NCBI RefSeq assembly: GCF_030124145.1
Contig: NZ_JASKMS010000012.1
Span: 124,001-188,000 of the forward strand
DNA: 64,000 bases
Reading direction: 5' to 3'
Source of the DNA: Streptomyces sp. 378
GTDB taxonomy: Bacteria; Actinomycetota; Actinomycetes; Streptomycetales; Streptomycetaceae
A program made the translations under genes and the position numbers. Each line of letters begins with the position of its first letter. The stretch's first letter is position 1. Below the pieces are notes generated by a model. It saw nothing but the letters and a program-made list of their open reading frames with translations, was not told the DNA's origin and ran no database searches. Shown here piece by piece: positions 8,154-17,013 of the stretch.

Positions 8154-10541
8154 TCAGAGGTCCCGGACGTCGACGCTGTAGACGGAGCGGACGCCGTACG
8201 GGACGTACAGGGCGTCGCCGACGAGCGACAGCGGCGCTCCGGAGGTGACGAACATGCTGTCGACCCGGCCGCCGTCGTCGCGGCCGAGCCGGGTGGCCTC
8301 CACCTTGCCGCTGCGCGCGTTCAGGGCGGCGAGGCGGCCACTGGGCGAAGCGAAGTAGACGTGAGTGGCGGAGGCGGTCGGCGGCCCCTGCCGCTCCAGG
8401 GTGGAGTTGGATTCCCAGAGGGTGCGCCCGGTGAGCGGCGCGACGGCGCGGACGCCGCCGCTGCCGCGCGTGAAGTAGAGGGTGCCTCGGACCAGGTACG
8501 CCCTCGACGCCTCGGGCCGGGGCTTCGCCAGCCGTCGCACGGTGAGCTCGTGCGAGGAGGCGTCGATCAGGGTGAGGCCGCGGGCGGTGGACGTGCCGTC
8601 CACGAACACCAGATGTCCCTCCTGCGCGCCGAGCAGCTCCAAGGCGCCCTTGGCCTCGACGGTCCAGCGGGACTTCCCGGTGGCCGGATCGATCTGGGAG
8701 ACGGTGGTCCTGGCGCGCTTCTCGTCGTCGGCCTCCGTCGTGCAGATCACGTAGGCACGGTCGGCCGCCGAATCCAGCGAGCAGTCGCCCCGGGCGCCCG
8801 GCTCCGGCTGCCGCCAGCGGACCTTGCCGGTCTCCGCGTCGAGCAGGGCGTACTCGTCGCCCCGCGATCCGTAGAAGGTGACGACACCCTCGGACACGGC
8901 CGTGGCACCGCCCCGGGGCCCCTCGGGGACTCTCGCCGTCTCGCCGCTGCCGGTCGGGGTCCGCCACAGCTCCTTGCCGGTGTCGGCGGCCAGGGCGTGG
9001 ACCGTGTAGCTGGAACCCACGCCGCTCGCGCCTACCGGGTCTTCGGCCCCGTAGGCGTAGACGCGTCCGTCGCCGGTGCCGATGAGCGCGCCCTCGTCAC
9101 CGGAGGCGCCGTCAGGTGTGGTGTCGACGGGCCGGCTCCAGGTGTTGCGACCGTCGGCGAGACCGAAGCGCGTCGCCATGAGGTCGGATCCGGCGCACAC
9201 GAGAGAGGCGTCGACGACGGAGCAGCTCTTGAAGGACGTGTCGGGCCCGCCCAGACCGCCCTCGCTGTCCACCGGGGCCTTCGCCGTGGCGACCCACGGC
9301 TTCCACCCCTCGGGGAGGTCGGCCGTCCTGGTGGTGGTGGAGGAGGAGGGTGGGCGGTCGTCGTCCTGGATCAGGGTGACGGTCGTGGTGACGACCGCGG
9401 CGAGGGCGACGCTCACGGCGGCCGAGACCAGCAGCAGCCCGCGCCGGAGGCGGCGCCTGCGGCCGGCCTCGGGTTCCGGGGGTCCGGCCGGGTCACGTGG
9501 CGGCTGGGCCTGGTTCGCCGGGGTCTTGTCGAGTCGGGGGCGCCGCGCGTCGGGCCGTTCGGCGTCCACCCCGCCGTCCGCCTCGTCGGGCAGGGGACGG
9601 GACGTCTCGCCCCGCTCGGTGCGGGCCGCGTCGGGCCATGCCGTGACGGCCGGTTCGGTCGGCCGTGCGCCCGGCCAGGGGCGTACGGGGCGTGGTGTGC
9701 CGGTGCCGGGCGCGGAGCGTGTGCCGGGGGCGCCGCCTTCGCGGAGCAGGGTGAACAGTTCGTGCGCGGCGGGGCGGGACTTCTGGTGCTTCTCCAGGCA
9801 GAGGCGGATGAAGGGGAGCAGTTCGGCGGGGACGCCGGTGAGGTCCGGCTCGCCCTCGACGACGCGCAGGGCCGTCTCGTACGGGCTGGGACTGTCGAAG
9901 GGGCCGCGGCAGGTGGCGGCGTAGGTGAGGACCGAGCCGAGGGAGAACATGTCGGCGGCCGGTCCGACGTCCTGGGGGGCGGCGAACTGTTCCGGGGACA
10001 TGAAGGGCGGGGTGCCCATGACGCGGCCGGTCTGGGTGAGGACGTCGGAGGCGGCGAACTCGGCGGCGCGGGAGATGCCGAAGTCGATGACGCGGGGGCC
10101 GTCCTCGGCGAGCATCACGTTGGCCGGTTTCAGGTCGCGGTGGACGACTCCGGCGCGGTGGATGTCGCGCAGCGCCTCGGCGAGGCCGGCGGCGAGGTCG
10201 CGCAGACGGGGCAGCGGGAGCGGGCCGTGCTCGCGGACGTGGGTGCCGAGGTCCGCGCCCGGTATGTAGAGCGTGGCCATCCAGGGGTGGGGGGCGTCGG
10301 CGTCCGCGTCGACGACGGGGGCCGTGAAGGCGCCGCTGACCTGGCGGGCGGCGGCCACTTCGCGGCGGAAACGGGTGCGGAACTCGTCGTCGTCGGCGTA
10401 CTGACTGTGCACGACCTTGACCGCCAGGCGTCGGCCGGAGGCGGAGCCGGCCAGGTAGACCACACCCATGCCGCCGGAGCCGAGACGGTCCTCGATGCGG
10501 TAGCCGCCCACCTCCGCCGGGTCGGAATCGCGCAGCGCCAT
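8154..10541 (-). CDS. Membrane Ser/Thr protein kinase with C-terminal PQQ-like beta-propeller
   Basis: 795-residue eukaryotic-type (Hanks) kinase. The kinase domain at residues 13-275 has the glycine loop GSGGMGVVYLAG, the catalytic Lys in LAVKVV, HRDLKPANVML and DFGISRA, so all catalytic residues are present. A Pro/Arg-rich linker leads to one membrane helix (LLLVSAAVSVALAAVVTTTVTL) near residues 370-392. The ~400-residue outer part has repeated blade-like units with YAL-DAETGKVRW, RAYVICT-type and LTGRTLWES patterns, typical of PQQ-like quinoprotein propellers. It probably senses an extracellular ligand and signals inward; the ligand is unknown. The ATG at 10541 follows GGGGGGAACGTAGGGGG. 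Confidence 0.92.
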   Translation of the reverse strand: MALRDSDPAEVGGYRIEDRLGSGGMGVVYLAGSASGRRLAVKVVHSQYADDDEFRTRFRREVAAARQVSGAFTAPVVDADADAPHPWMATLYIPGADLGTHVREHGPLPLPRLRDLAAGLAEALRDIHRAGVVHRDLKPANVMLAEDGPRVIDFGISRAAEFAASDVLTQTGRVMGTPPFMSPEQFAAPQDVGPAADMFSLGSVLTYAATCRGPFDSPSPYETALRVVEGEPDLTGVPAELLPFIRLCLEKHQKSRPAAHELFTLLREGGAPGTRSAPGTGTPRPVRPWPGARPTEPAVTAWPDAARTERGETSRPLPDEADGGVDAERPDARRPRLDKTPANQAQPPRDPAGPPEPEAGRRRRLRRGLLLVSAAVSVALAAVVTTTVTLIQDDDRPPSSSTTTRTADLPEGWKPWVATAKAPVDSEGGLGGPDTSFKSCSVVDASLVCAGSDLMATRFGLADGRNTWSRPVDTTPDGASGDEGALIGTGDGRVYAYGAEDPVGASGVGSSYTVHALAADTGKELWRTPTGSGETARVPEGPRGGATAVSEGVVTFYGSRGDEYALLDAETGKVRWRQPEPGARGDCSLDSAADRAYVICTTEADDEKRARTTVSQIDPATGKSRWTVEAKGALELLGAQEGHLVFVDGTSTARGLTLIDASSHELTVRRLAKPRPEASRAYLVRGTLYFTRGSGGVRAVAPLTGRTLWESNSTLERQGPPTASATHVYFASPSGRLAALNARSGKVEATRLGRDDGGRVDSMFVTSGAPLSLVGDALYVPYGVRSVYSVDVRDL

Positions 10542-10596
10542 CCCCCTACGTTCCCCCCGTCACGCACCGTCCTGTGGTCGGGGCGAGCGTATCCGT

Positions 10597-10620
10597 CCGC
10601 GCCGCGGACCCGCGGCGCGG
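10597..10620 (-). terminator. Hairpin after small membrane gene
   Basis: CCGCGCCGCG (10597-10606) pairs with CGCGGCGCGG (10611-10620) around a 4-base loop. It lies between the stop of the small gene at 10651 and the kinase start, so it can end the small transcript. Confidence 0.55.
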
Positions 10621-10650
10621 GGCTCGGGTGGCGCGGTCGCGTCCCGCCCG

Positions 10651-10845
10651 TCAGAAGCTGATGGAGTTGATGGTCTCCGCTATCGAGTTGAGGAATCGCT
10701 GGATGTCGTCGGCCATACCGGTCGAGGCGAGGAAGAAGCCGAAGAGGACCGCCACGATCGCGGGACCTGCCTTGATCGATCCTCCTCTCAGCAACACCAC
10801 AAGGATGATCGCCAACAGCAGCACCACAGACAGTGAAATGGCCAC
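10651..10845 (-). CDS. Small two-helix membrane protein, unknown function
   Basis: 64 residues. A hydrophobic helix SLSVVLLLAIILVVLL at residues 4-19, a short RGGSIKAG turn, a second helix PAIVAVLFGFFLASTG at about 28-43, then an amphipathic tail ADDIQRFLNSIAETINSISF. The GTG start at 10845 follows AGGGTGTGATCAGTT. Third-position GC is lower than neighbours because of the hydrophobic content. Upstream of the kinase gene in the same direction but separated by a hairpin. Conserved-looking; I do not recognise a named family. Confidence 0.7.
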   Translation of the reverse strand: MAISLSVVLLLAIILVVLLRGGSIKAGPAIVAVLFGFFLASTGMADDIQRFLNSIAETINSISF

Positions 10846-11466
10846 AACTGATCACACCCTCGGTCGGTCCGCTAGCCCGGCCCGGGGACGCGACCCCGCG
10901 CACCCCGCCAGGACCATCGTGCCACCAACGTGGCCTGGCTATGCGGCCGGTGGCGCATCGACTGCGCCCGTGTCGTCCCCGCCCGCGGGTGTCGCCCGTG
11001 CGCGGGAGTCGACACCGGGGAGTCGTACGGCAATTCGAGGGGCCACCCGCACAGGGAATTCGACCGCTTCCTTTCCGTCTCCACACAACGCGTCCGCAGC
11101 TAATTCGAATTGTTGCCACAGACTCACCAACACCCGTGCGGAGCAGGCGTCGAAGAGGGCGGAATCAGACATTCCACAGGAGTCGCCTGCTGGTCTTATG
11201 CGTCGCTTAGTCCGGATGTATCACGACAAGCAGGGCCTGGACATGTCCACATTCCGGCATCAGACGATGTGTCGACCATCACGCCGACAGCGGCGTCAAC
11301 TACCCGTAATCCGGGGTACCCGCAGCGAATAGCCAGGAATCACGTCCGGCGTTTTACGAATAGCTGCAGGGAACGCTAGGGTGCCTCAGATGTTCCACGC
11401 TGCCTCGTCCCCCGCACGCGCAGCGAGGTCCCGGATCGTCTCCCCGAGCACCTGGTGGGAGGGTCT
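10846..11466. other. 621-bp intergenic region, lower G+C, no firm gene
   Basis: Divergent spacer between the small membrane gene and the acyltransferase. Segment 11020-11380 is visibly richer in A+T than its surroundings, with several AATTC repeats. An ATG reading of 77 codons on the minus strand (10939-11172) contains a TTA codon, weak third-position bias and no clear ribosome site, so it is not called as a gene. Promoters for both flanking genes must lie here. Confidence 0.6.
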
Positions 11467-12651
11467 GTGACGAACTCGCTGCGACCGAACGGCGACCGCA
11501 GGGCGCCACTTCCCCCGGCACAGTCGCCGGTCGACGGAGTGCCGAGCCCGCGCTCGCCGCAGAGCACGCAGAAGAAGCAGAACGGCAGACAACGCGACGC
11601 GTTCTTCGACAACGCCAAGTACCTCGCGATCGTGCTGGTGGCCGTCGGCCACGCCTGGGAGCCGCTCAAGGGCGACAGCCGGGTACTGGAGGCGGCGTAC
11701 CAGGTCGTCTACGCGTTCCACATGCCGGCGTTCATCATCATCTCCGGCTACTTCTCCCGCAGTTTCGACATGCGGCCCGACCGGCTGAAGCGCCTGATCA
11801 CCGGCGTCGCCGTGCCGTACATCGTCTTCGAGACGGCCTATCCGCTCTTCAAGCGGGTCATCGACAACGACCCGCATCAGGAGATCAGCCTCCTCGACCC
11901 CTGGTACCTGACCTGGTTCCTGGTCGCGCTCTTCGTCTGGCGTCTCACCACCCCCATCTGGAACCTGGTGCGTTGGCCGCTGCCGCTGGCGCTCGGTCTC
12001 GCCATGCTGGCGAGCGTCACCCCGGAGATCGGTGACGACCTGGACCTGCAGCGCGTCCTGCAGTTCCTGCCGTTCTTCGTGCTGGGCCTGGTGATGAAGC
12101 CCGAGCACTTCCACATGGTGCGCCGCCGTTCGGTGCGGATCGCCTCGGTGCCGCTGTTCGCCGTCGCGCTGGCCTTCAGCTGGTGGGCGGTGCCGCGCAT
12201 GAACACCGCGTGGTTCTACCACCGTGACGCCGCGCAGGAGCTGGGCGCCCCGTGGTGGACCGGCCCGGTCATGGTGCTCGCGATGTTCGGCTGCTCCCTG
12301 GTGCTGACGGCCTGCTTCTTCGCCTGGGTGCCGCGCCGCCACATGTGGTTCACCGCCCTGGGCGCCGGCACGCTCTACGGTTACCTGCTGCACGGCTTCC
12401 TGGTGAAGGCCGGCGACTACCAGGGCTGGTTCGAGGCGTCCTGGCTGCACCACCCGGCCGGTGAGATCTTCGTGACCGCCCTCGCGGCCGCCGTCGTGAC
12501 GGTGCTGTGCACCGGGCCCGTGCGGCGCGTCTTCCGGTTCGCGATGGAGCCGAAGATGGACTGGGCCTTCAAGCGGGACGCCGCCGAGCTGGCCCGCGAG
12601 CGCCAGGGCGCCGAGCGGCGCGAGCGCGACCGCGAGAAGCTCAACGCCTGA
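11467..12651 (+). CDS. Membrane acyltransferase, acyltransferase-3 / fucose 4-O-acetylase-like
   Basis: About 394 residues from the GTG at 11467, preceded by GGGAGGGTCT. A cytoplasmic N-tail of ~40 residues leads into FFDNAKYLAIVLVAVGHAWEPL, the membrane-embedded entry with the conserved His used by this family to transfer acyl groups to surface sugars. HMPAFIIISGYFSRSF follows, and about ten hydrophobic helices are predicted in all. The C-terminus is a charged helix (KRDAAELARERQGAERRERDREKL). The acceptor is not deducible; cell-wall polysaccharide or a glycolipid is most likely. It is convergent with the HD hydrolase gene, 15 bp away. Confidence 0.88.
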   Translation: MTNSLRPNGDRRAPLPPAQSPVDGVPSPRSPQSTQKKQNGRQRDAFFDNAKYLAIVLVAVGHAWEPLKGDSRVLEAAYQVVYAFHMPAFIIISGYFSRSFDMRPDRLKRLITGVAVPYIVFETAYPLFKRVIDNDPHQEISLLDPWYLTWFLVALFVWRLTTPIWNLVRWPLPLALGLAMLASVTPEIGDDLDLQRVLQFLPFFVLGLVMKPEHFHMVRRRSVRIASVPLFAVALAFSWWAVPRMNTAWFYHRDAAQELGAPWWTGPVMVLAMFGCSLVLTACFFAWVPRRHMWFTALGAGTLYGYLLHGFLVKAGDYQGWFEASWLHHPAGEIFVTALAAAVVTVLCTGPVRRVFRFAMEPKMDWAFKRDAAELARERQGAERRERDREKLNA

Positions 12652-12666
12652 CCCTCGGGGCGGGAC

Positions 12667-13122
12667 TCATCCGACGAGACCGAGAAGTGCGCGCATCCGC
12701 GCGTACTTCTCGGTCAGTCGTGTGCGGGTCGCCTCGTCGAGGACCGCGAGGCGGGCCGGGTCGGCGTTGTGCGCCAGGTCCGACTCCTTCACCAGCAGCG
12801 CACCGGGCGTGGCGAGGATCCGCGCGGCGTACTCCTCCGGCGACTCCCCCTCCCGCTTGGTGACGGCGAGGACGATGTCCTTCGTGCGGCTGCTCAGCGC
12901 GGCCCCGCGCAGCCACTCGAGGGAGAGCGCGTCGTCCTCCACGGCGTCGTGCAGCCAGGCCGCCGCGATCTGCTCCTCGTCGCCGCCCCGGGCCCGTACG
13001 CCCTCCGCCACGGCCCGGAGGTGTTCGGCGTAGGGCCGGCCCGCCTTGTCGGTCTGGCCGGCGTGCGCGGCCCGGGCGGTGGCCTCCACCTGGGCCGGTG
13101 TCATGGGGGATGTCTCGGTCAC
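12667..13122 (-). CDS. HD-domain phosphohydrolase, small RelA/SpoT hydrolase-like
   Basis: 151 residues. The motifs TDKAGRPYAEHLRAVA, the metal-binding doublet AAWLHDAVED and KESDLAHNAD match the isolated HD hydrolase domain of SpoT/MESH1-type proteins. These bind Mn(II) and remove pyrophosphate from (p)ppGpp or related nucleotides. No synthetase, TGS or ACT domain is present. Activity on alarmones is an inference from the family. The last codons overlap a long hairpin that likely terminates this gene and the convergent acyltransferase. Confidence 0.85.
   Translation of the reverse strand: MTETSPMTPAQVEATARAAHAGQTDKAGRPYAEHLRAVAEGVRARGGDEEQIAAAWLHDAVEDDALSLEWLRGAALSSRTKDIVLAVTKREGESPEEYAARILATPGALLVKESDLAHNADPARLAVLDEATRTRLTEKYARMRALLGLVG
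12678..12715. terminator. Hairpin inside the 3' end of the HD gene
   Basis: GACCGAGAAGT (12678-12688) pairs exactly with ACTTCTCGGTC (12705-12715), with additional GCGCG/CGCGC pairing inside. It overlaps coding bases rather than the 15-bp gap between the convergent stops. It probably acts as a shared terminator. Confidence 0.55.
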
Positions 13123-13248
13123 CGCTTCAGTGTCTCCCCACGCAGCGCCGCCTGGAAGCCCAGGCCCCTCATCGACCCCCCGGACGGCGGCCGGGCCCCA
13201 GGAGGAGACCGTGGTCGCTCCGCCCGAGGCCCGGAGGAGGACCCCGCT

Positions 13249-14427
13249 TCAGCGGGTCGCGGCCGCCGTCGGTCCCTCGCGGCAGATCAGCAGCAGGGCC
13301 CGGTCGTCGTTGACGTCCTTGGCGACGGCCTCGATGAGGTGCCAGGCAGCGCCGTGGAAGCCGCCGGCGACATAGCGGTCGGCCTCGCCGGTGAGGCGGT
13401 CGATGCCCTCGACGATGTCGCGGTCGGCGGTCTCCACCAGGCCGTCCGTGAACAGCATCAGCACGTCCCCCGGCCGCAGCGAGCCCTTCACCGGGTCGAA
13501 CTGGGCACCGTCGTAGACCCCGAGGAGCGGGCCCTCGGCTGCCTTCTCCTCCCAGCGACCGCTGCCGGCGCTGAGCTGGAGGCCCGGCGGGTGACCCGCG
13601 GAGTAGAGCTCGTAGTCGCCGGAGTCGAGGTCGAGGACCAGGTGGATGGAGGTGGCGAAACCCTCCTCCCAGTCCTGGCGCAGGAGGTAGCCGTTCGCGG
13701 CCGGGAGGAAGGCGTGCGGCGGGAGCGAGCCGAGCAGGCCGCCGAACGCGCCGGACAGCAGCAGGGCGCGGGAGCCCGCGTCCATGCCCTTGCCGGAGAC
13801 GTCGGTGAGGACGACTTCGAGCGTACGGCCGCCGTTGGTGCGGGCCGCCACCACGAAGTCGCCCGAGAAGGACTGGCCGCCCGCCGGGCGCAGGGCCATT
13901 TCCCGGTGCCAGCCGTCCGGCAGGTCCGGCAGCTTGCTCTGCACCCGGATGCGTTCACGCAGGTCGAAGAGCATGGTGCCGCCACGCCGCCAGGGCACCC
14001 CGACCCGGCTGCGGAACTGGGCCAGGAGCAGCCCGAAGAAACCGCAGGCCGCGACCACGAGGACGATGCCCGGGGTGACCCTCGACGCGCCCTCCGTGTA
14101 CGGGCCGAGCCGTACCGCCTCCACGATCAGGGCCGTGGCCGCCGCCGCGTACAGCCCGAGCAGGCTCGCGGGCCGGAGCAGCAGTCCGCCGACGACAACC
14201 GGCAGGACCAGCGCGGCCGGTGAGAACCACACCGAGTTGGCCAGCGTAGCCGCCGCGATCAGGGGAACCATCAGGAGCAGCCCGGCCAGGGCGATCCAGT
14301 CCGAGCCGTTGCCGCGGAAGTAGTCCACGGCGGCTCGGCGCACGCCGACGCGGACCCGGTGCCATTGTTTCTTCAACCGGGCCGTGAACGTGTCGGCTTC
14401 CGCGCGCCGCTGCCGTCCTGATGCCAT
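13249..14427 (-). CDS. Membrane-anchored PP2C/SpoIIE-type Ser/Thr phosphatase
   Basis: 392 residues. The basic N-tail is followed by 3-4 hydrophobic helices at about residues 42-135 (LAGLLLMVPLIAAATLA, LVLPVVVGGLLL, GIVLVVAACGFFGLLLAQF). The SpoIIE-like catalytic domain has GGQSFSGDFVV, VLTDVSGKGMDAGSRA, YSAGHPPGL, LGVYDGAQF and DVLMLFTDGLVETADRD, so metal-binding aspartates are in place. No sensor such as PAS or GAF is present. The likely role is to dephosphorylate an anti-anti-sigma factor or another kinase target. The start is ATG at 14427. Confidence 0.92.
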   Translation of the reverse strand: MASGRQRRAEADTFTARLKKQWHRVRVGVRRAAVDYFRGNGSDWIALAGLLLMVPLIAAATLANSVWFSPAALVLPVVVGGLLLRPASLLGLYAAAATALIVEAVRLGPYTEGASRVTPGIVLVVAACGFFGLLLAQFRSRVGVPWRRGGTMLFDLRERIRVQSKLPDLPDGWHREMALRPAGGQSFSGDFVVAARTNGGRTLEVVLTDVSGKGMDAGSRALLLSGAFGGLLGSLPPHAFLPAANGYLLRQDWEEGFATSIHLVLDLDSGDYELYSAGHPPGLQLSAGSGRWEEKAAEGPLLGVYDGAQFDPVKGSLRPGDVLMLFTDGLVETADRDIVEGIDRLTGEADRYVAGGFHGAAWHLIEAVAKDVNDDRALLLICREGPTAAATR

Positions 14428-14590
14428 TAGTTCGGGACCCTATCCATCGGACCAGCCCCTTGGCACGGGAGGTCCCACTTGTCCCCCGTCCGAGGGCCGA
14501 CTTCACAGTGAACTTCACCGCGCGCAGCGCTGCCGTCAACCGGGGAGAAATTCCGTCGCTCGTCCCGCATGGCCCTGGTAGGCATGGCTC

Positions 14591-15841
14591 ATGGCATCTG
14601 ACGCGAACGGCCTCTCCACCGACCTGCGGGTCCTTCGACAGGATGAATGGGACAAGTGGTACAACACCCTGATCCGGGGCTTCGGAGGGGTGCCGGAGGC
14701 CGCCGAGGAGCGGGAGTTGTGGAACTCCCTGACCGAGTTCGACCGTTCACTCGGTGTCTGGGACGGGGACGAGTGCGTGGGTACGGCCGGGGCGTTCAGC
14801 TTCCGGTTGACCGTGCCCGGCGGCGCCTCACTGCCGGTCGCGGGCGTCACGATGGTCAGCGTGGCCGCCACACACCGCCGGCGCGGCATCCTGACCTCGA
14901 TGATGCGGCGGCAGCTGGACGATGTGCGCTCGTGGGGTGAGCCGCTGGCCGTGCTCACCGCGTCCGAGCCGGCGATCTACGGGCGGTTCGGATACGGCAA
15001 CGCGACCTTCTCGCTGTATGCCGAGATCGACACGAGCCGGGTGCGGCTGTCGGTGTCGGCCGGTACGGACGACGTAAGGGTGCGGTACGCGGCGCCGGCC
15101 GAAGTGCTCGATGTGTGCGAGGCGGTGTACGCCCGGCTGGTGCCGGCGCGGCCGGGGATGCTGGAGCGGCGGCCCGGTTGGGAGCGGCTCGGGGTGCTCG
15201 ATCCGGAGAGCGAGCGGGACGGGGCGTCGCCCCTGCAGTGCGTGCTCGCCGAGCGGGACGGGGAGACGGTCGGGTACGCGCGCTATCGCGTCAAGCCGGT
15301 GTGGGAGTCGCCCGGGCCCGACGGCAAGGTCGTCCTGGAGGATTCGGCCGCGCTGGACCCCGCGGCGGACGCGGCGCTGTGGCGGTTCCTGTTCGGGATC
15401 GACCTGACCTCGACCGTCGCCGTGCGAGGGCGGCCGGTGGACGACCCGTGGCAGTACCTGGCATCCGACCTGCGGCGGTGCAATCTGCGGTTGCGGGACT
15501 CCCTGTACGTGCGGCCGGTGGAGGTGGGGGCCGCGCTGGAAGCGCGCACGTATCAGACGCCGGTGGACGTGGTGTTCGAGGTGGAGGACACGTTCTGCCC
15601 CTGGAACGCCGGGCGCTGGCGGCTCAGCGGGGATGCGAAGGGGGCGTCCTGCGAGCGTACGGCGGATGCGGCGGATCTGGCACTGTCCGTACGGGAGTTG
15701 GGCGCGGCCTATCTCGGCGGTGTGTCCCTGGCCTCGCTGGGCGCCGCGGGGCGGGTGCGCGAGTTGCGGCGGGGGGCACTGGCGGAGGCGTCACTCGGGT
15801 TCGGGGCGGGCGCGGTGCCGTGGCTGCCGCACGGGTTCTGA
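14591..15841 (+). CDS. GNAT acetyltransferase, Eis family
   Basis: 416 residues. The first GNAT domain has VAGVTMVSVAATHRRRGILTSMMRRQL, the acetyl-CoA loop, and FGYGNATFSLYAEID. A second GNAT-like region and a sterol-carrier-like C-domain follow. It ends WLPHGF, matching Eis-type enzymes whose C-terminal carboxylate takes part in catalysis. These acetylate amines of aminoglycosides, lysines or peptides using acetyl-CoA. The last ~45 bases belong to a 100-bp-period tandem duplication shared with the neighbouring glycosylase gene end. Confidence 0.9.
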   Translation: MASDANGLSTDLRVLRQDEWDKWYNTLIRGFGGVPEAAEERELWNSLTEFDRSLGVWDGDECVGTAGAFSFRLTVPGGASLPVAGVTMVSVAATHRRRGILTSMMRRQLDDVRSWGEPLAVLTASEPAIYGRFGYGNATFSLYAEIDTSRVRLSVSAGTDDVRVRYAAPAEVLDVCEAVYARLVPARPGMLERRPGWERLGVLDPESERDGASPLQCVLAERDGETVGYARYRVKPVWESPGPDGKVVLEDSAALDPAADAALWRFLFGIDLTSTVAVRGRPVDDPWQYLASDLRRCNLRLRDSLYVRPVEVGAALEARTYQTPVDVVFEVEDTFCPWNAGRWRLSGDAKGASCERTADAADLALSVRELGAAYLGGVSLASLGAAGRVRELRRGALAEASLGFGAGAVPWLPHGF

Positions 15842-15966
15842 ACCCCGGGCGGTCCCAGGAGCGTTGCGCCCCGGAGGCGCTTACCAAGGCTCGCCCGGAT
15901 TCAGGACGGGCGCGGTGCCGTGACTGCCGCACGGGTTCTGAACCCCGGGCGGTCTCAGGGGCGTTG
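15791..15966. repeat. Tandem duplication of the eis-like/fpg-like convergent junction
   Basis: Bases 15801-15866 and 15901-15966 match at 61 of 66 positions with an exact 100-base offset; similarity extends weakly back to 15791/15891. The unit spans the end of the Eis-type gene and the end of the glycosylase gene. The first copy keeps the Eis stop codon and the second keeps the glycosylase stop codon. In copy two the Trp codon of the Eis tail has become TGA. Confidence 0.85.
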
Positions 15967-16764
15967 GCAGGCCGGGCACCAGAAGAGGTTGCGGGCGGCG
16001 AGATCGGCGGTGCGGATCTCGCCGCCACAGATGTGGCAGGGCAGGTCGGCCCTGCGGTAGACGTACACCTCGCCGCCGTGGTCGTCCACGCGGGGCGGGC
16101 GGCCCATCGCCTCCGGGGTGTGCTCCGGGCGGACGGTGTCGATGCGGTTGTTGCGGACGCCTTCGCGCATGAGGTCGACGAGGTCGGTCCAGATCGCGTG
16201 CCACTCGGCGGGGGTGATGTCCTTGCCGGGACGGTAGGGGTCGACGCGGTGCCGGAAGAGGACCTCCGCGCGGTAGACGTTTCCGACGCCGGCGATGACC
16301 TTCTGGTCCATGAGGAGGGCGGCGATCGTCGTACGGCTGCGGGAGATGCGGCGGAACGCGGTGTCCGGGTCGGCGTCGTCGCGGAGGGGATCGGGGCCCA
16401 GCCGGTCGTGTATCGCCTGCTTCTCCGGGGGTGTGATGAGGACGCACGTGGTGGGGCCCCGGAGGTCCACGTAGGCGGTGTCGTCGGCCAGGCGGAGGCG
16501 GACGGTGTCGGTGGGGGGCGGTGCGGGAGCCGGGCCGAAGGTGACCTTGCCGAAGAGACCGAGGTGGATGTGGATCCAGCTCGTGTCGCGGAAGCCGAGG
16601 AAGAGGTGTTTGCCGTGGGCTTCCGTGTGGGTGAGTTCCGTGCCGGTGAGGAGGGCGGCGGCGGCCGTGAACTTGCCCTGGGGGCTGGTTGCCCGGGGTT
16701 TCGTGCCGAGGAAGGCGGCGCCGTAGTCCTGCGCCAGGCGGTGGATCGTGTGGCCTTCCGGCAC
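15955..16764 (-). CDS. Fpg/Nei-family DNA glycosylase-AP lyase
   Basis: 269 residues. The GTG at 16764 follows AAGGAGAACC. After Met removal the protein begins PEGHTIHRLA, placing the catalytic Pro1 and Glu2 of the family. The helix-two-turn-helix region (LMDQKVIAGVGNVYRAEVLFRHRVDP) and the C-terminal zinc finger CHICGG...CPACQ are intact. PEGHT is typical of the endonuclease VIII (Nei) branch in actinobacteria, which removes oxidised pyrimidines or opens AP sites. The terminal residues lie in copy two of a tandem duplication. Confidence 0.93.
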   Translation of the reverse strand: MPEGHTIHRLAQDYGAAFLGTKPRATSPQGKFTAAAALLTGTELTHTEAHGKHLFLGFRDTSWIHIHLGLFGKVTFGPAPAPPPTDTVRLRLADDTAYVDLRGPTTCVLITPPEKQAIHDRLGPDPLRDDADPDTAFRRISRSRTTIAALLMDQKVIAGVGNVYRAEVLFRHRVDPYRPGKDITPAEWHAIWTDLVDLMREGVRNNRIDTVRPEHTPEAMGRPPRVDDHGGEVYVYRRADLPCHICGGEIRTADLAARNLFWCPACQRP

Positions 16765-16955
16765 GGTTCTCCTTGCGGTCGTCGCCCTTGCCTCAGCCGT
16801 TCGGTGAACCCTGTTGGGCGGTTGGGCAGGCGGCGAGGCCGCCCCCGGTGCGCAGGCCCACCCCCGCGGGGGTTCACCTCCGCACCCCGCGGGGGTGCCT
16901 CTGAGCCGCCCCGGCACTCGGGCTGCGACCGAGCTCGGGCAGCCCCACGCCGGAT

Positions 16956-16982
16956 CGGGCAGCCGCTCCACGCGGCTGCCCG
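16956..16982 (-). terminator. rpiB terminator
   Basis: CGGGCAGCCGC (16956-16966) pairs exactly with GCGGCTGCCCG (16972-16982). It lies 31 bp past the rpiB stop. The remaining gap to 16765 also holds two GC palindromes (16860-16873 and 16882-16898), of unclear role. Confidence 0.7.
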
Positions 16983-17013
16983 AGTCCGTCCGTCAGCGCA
17001 CTGGCCCGGGGGC

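Noticed and set aside
16860..16898. Two GC palindromes (ACCCCCGCGGGGGT type) as a possible CRISPR or repeat array
   Set aside because: Only two units, no spacers; likely incidental or part of termination. No CRISPR array seen in the window.
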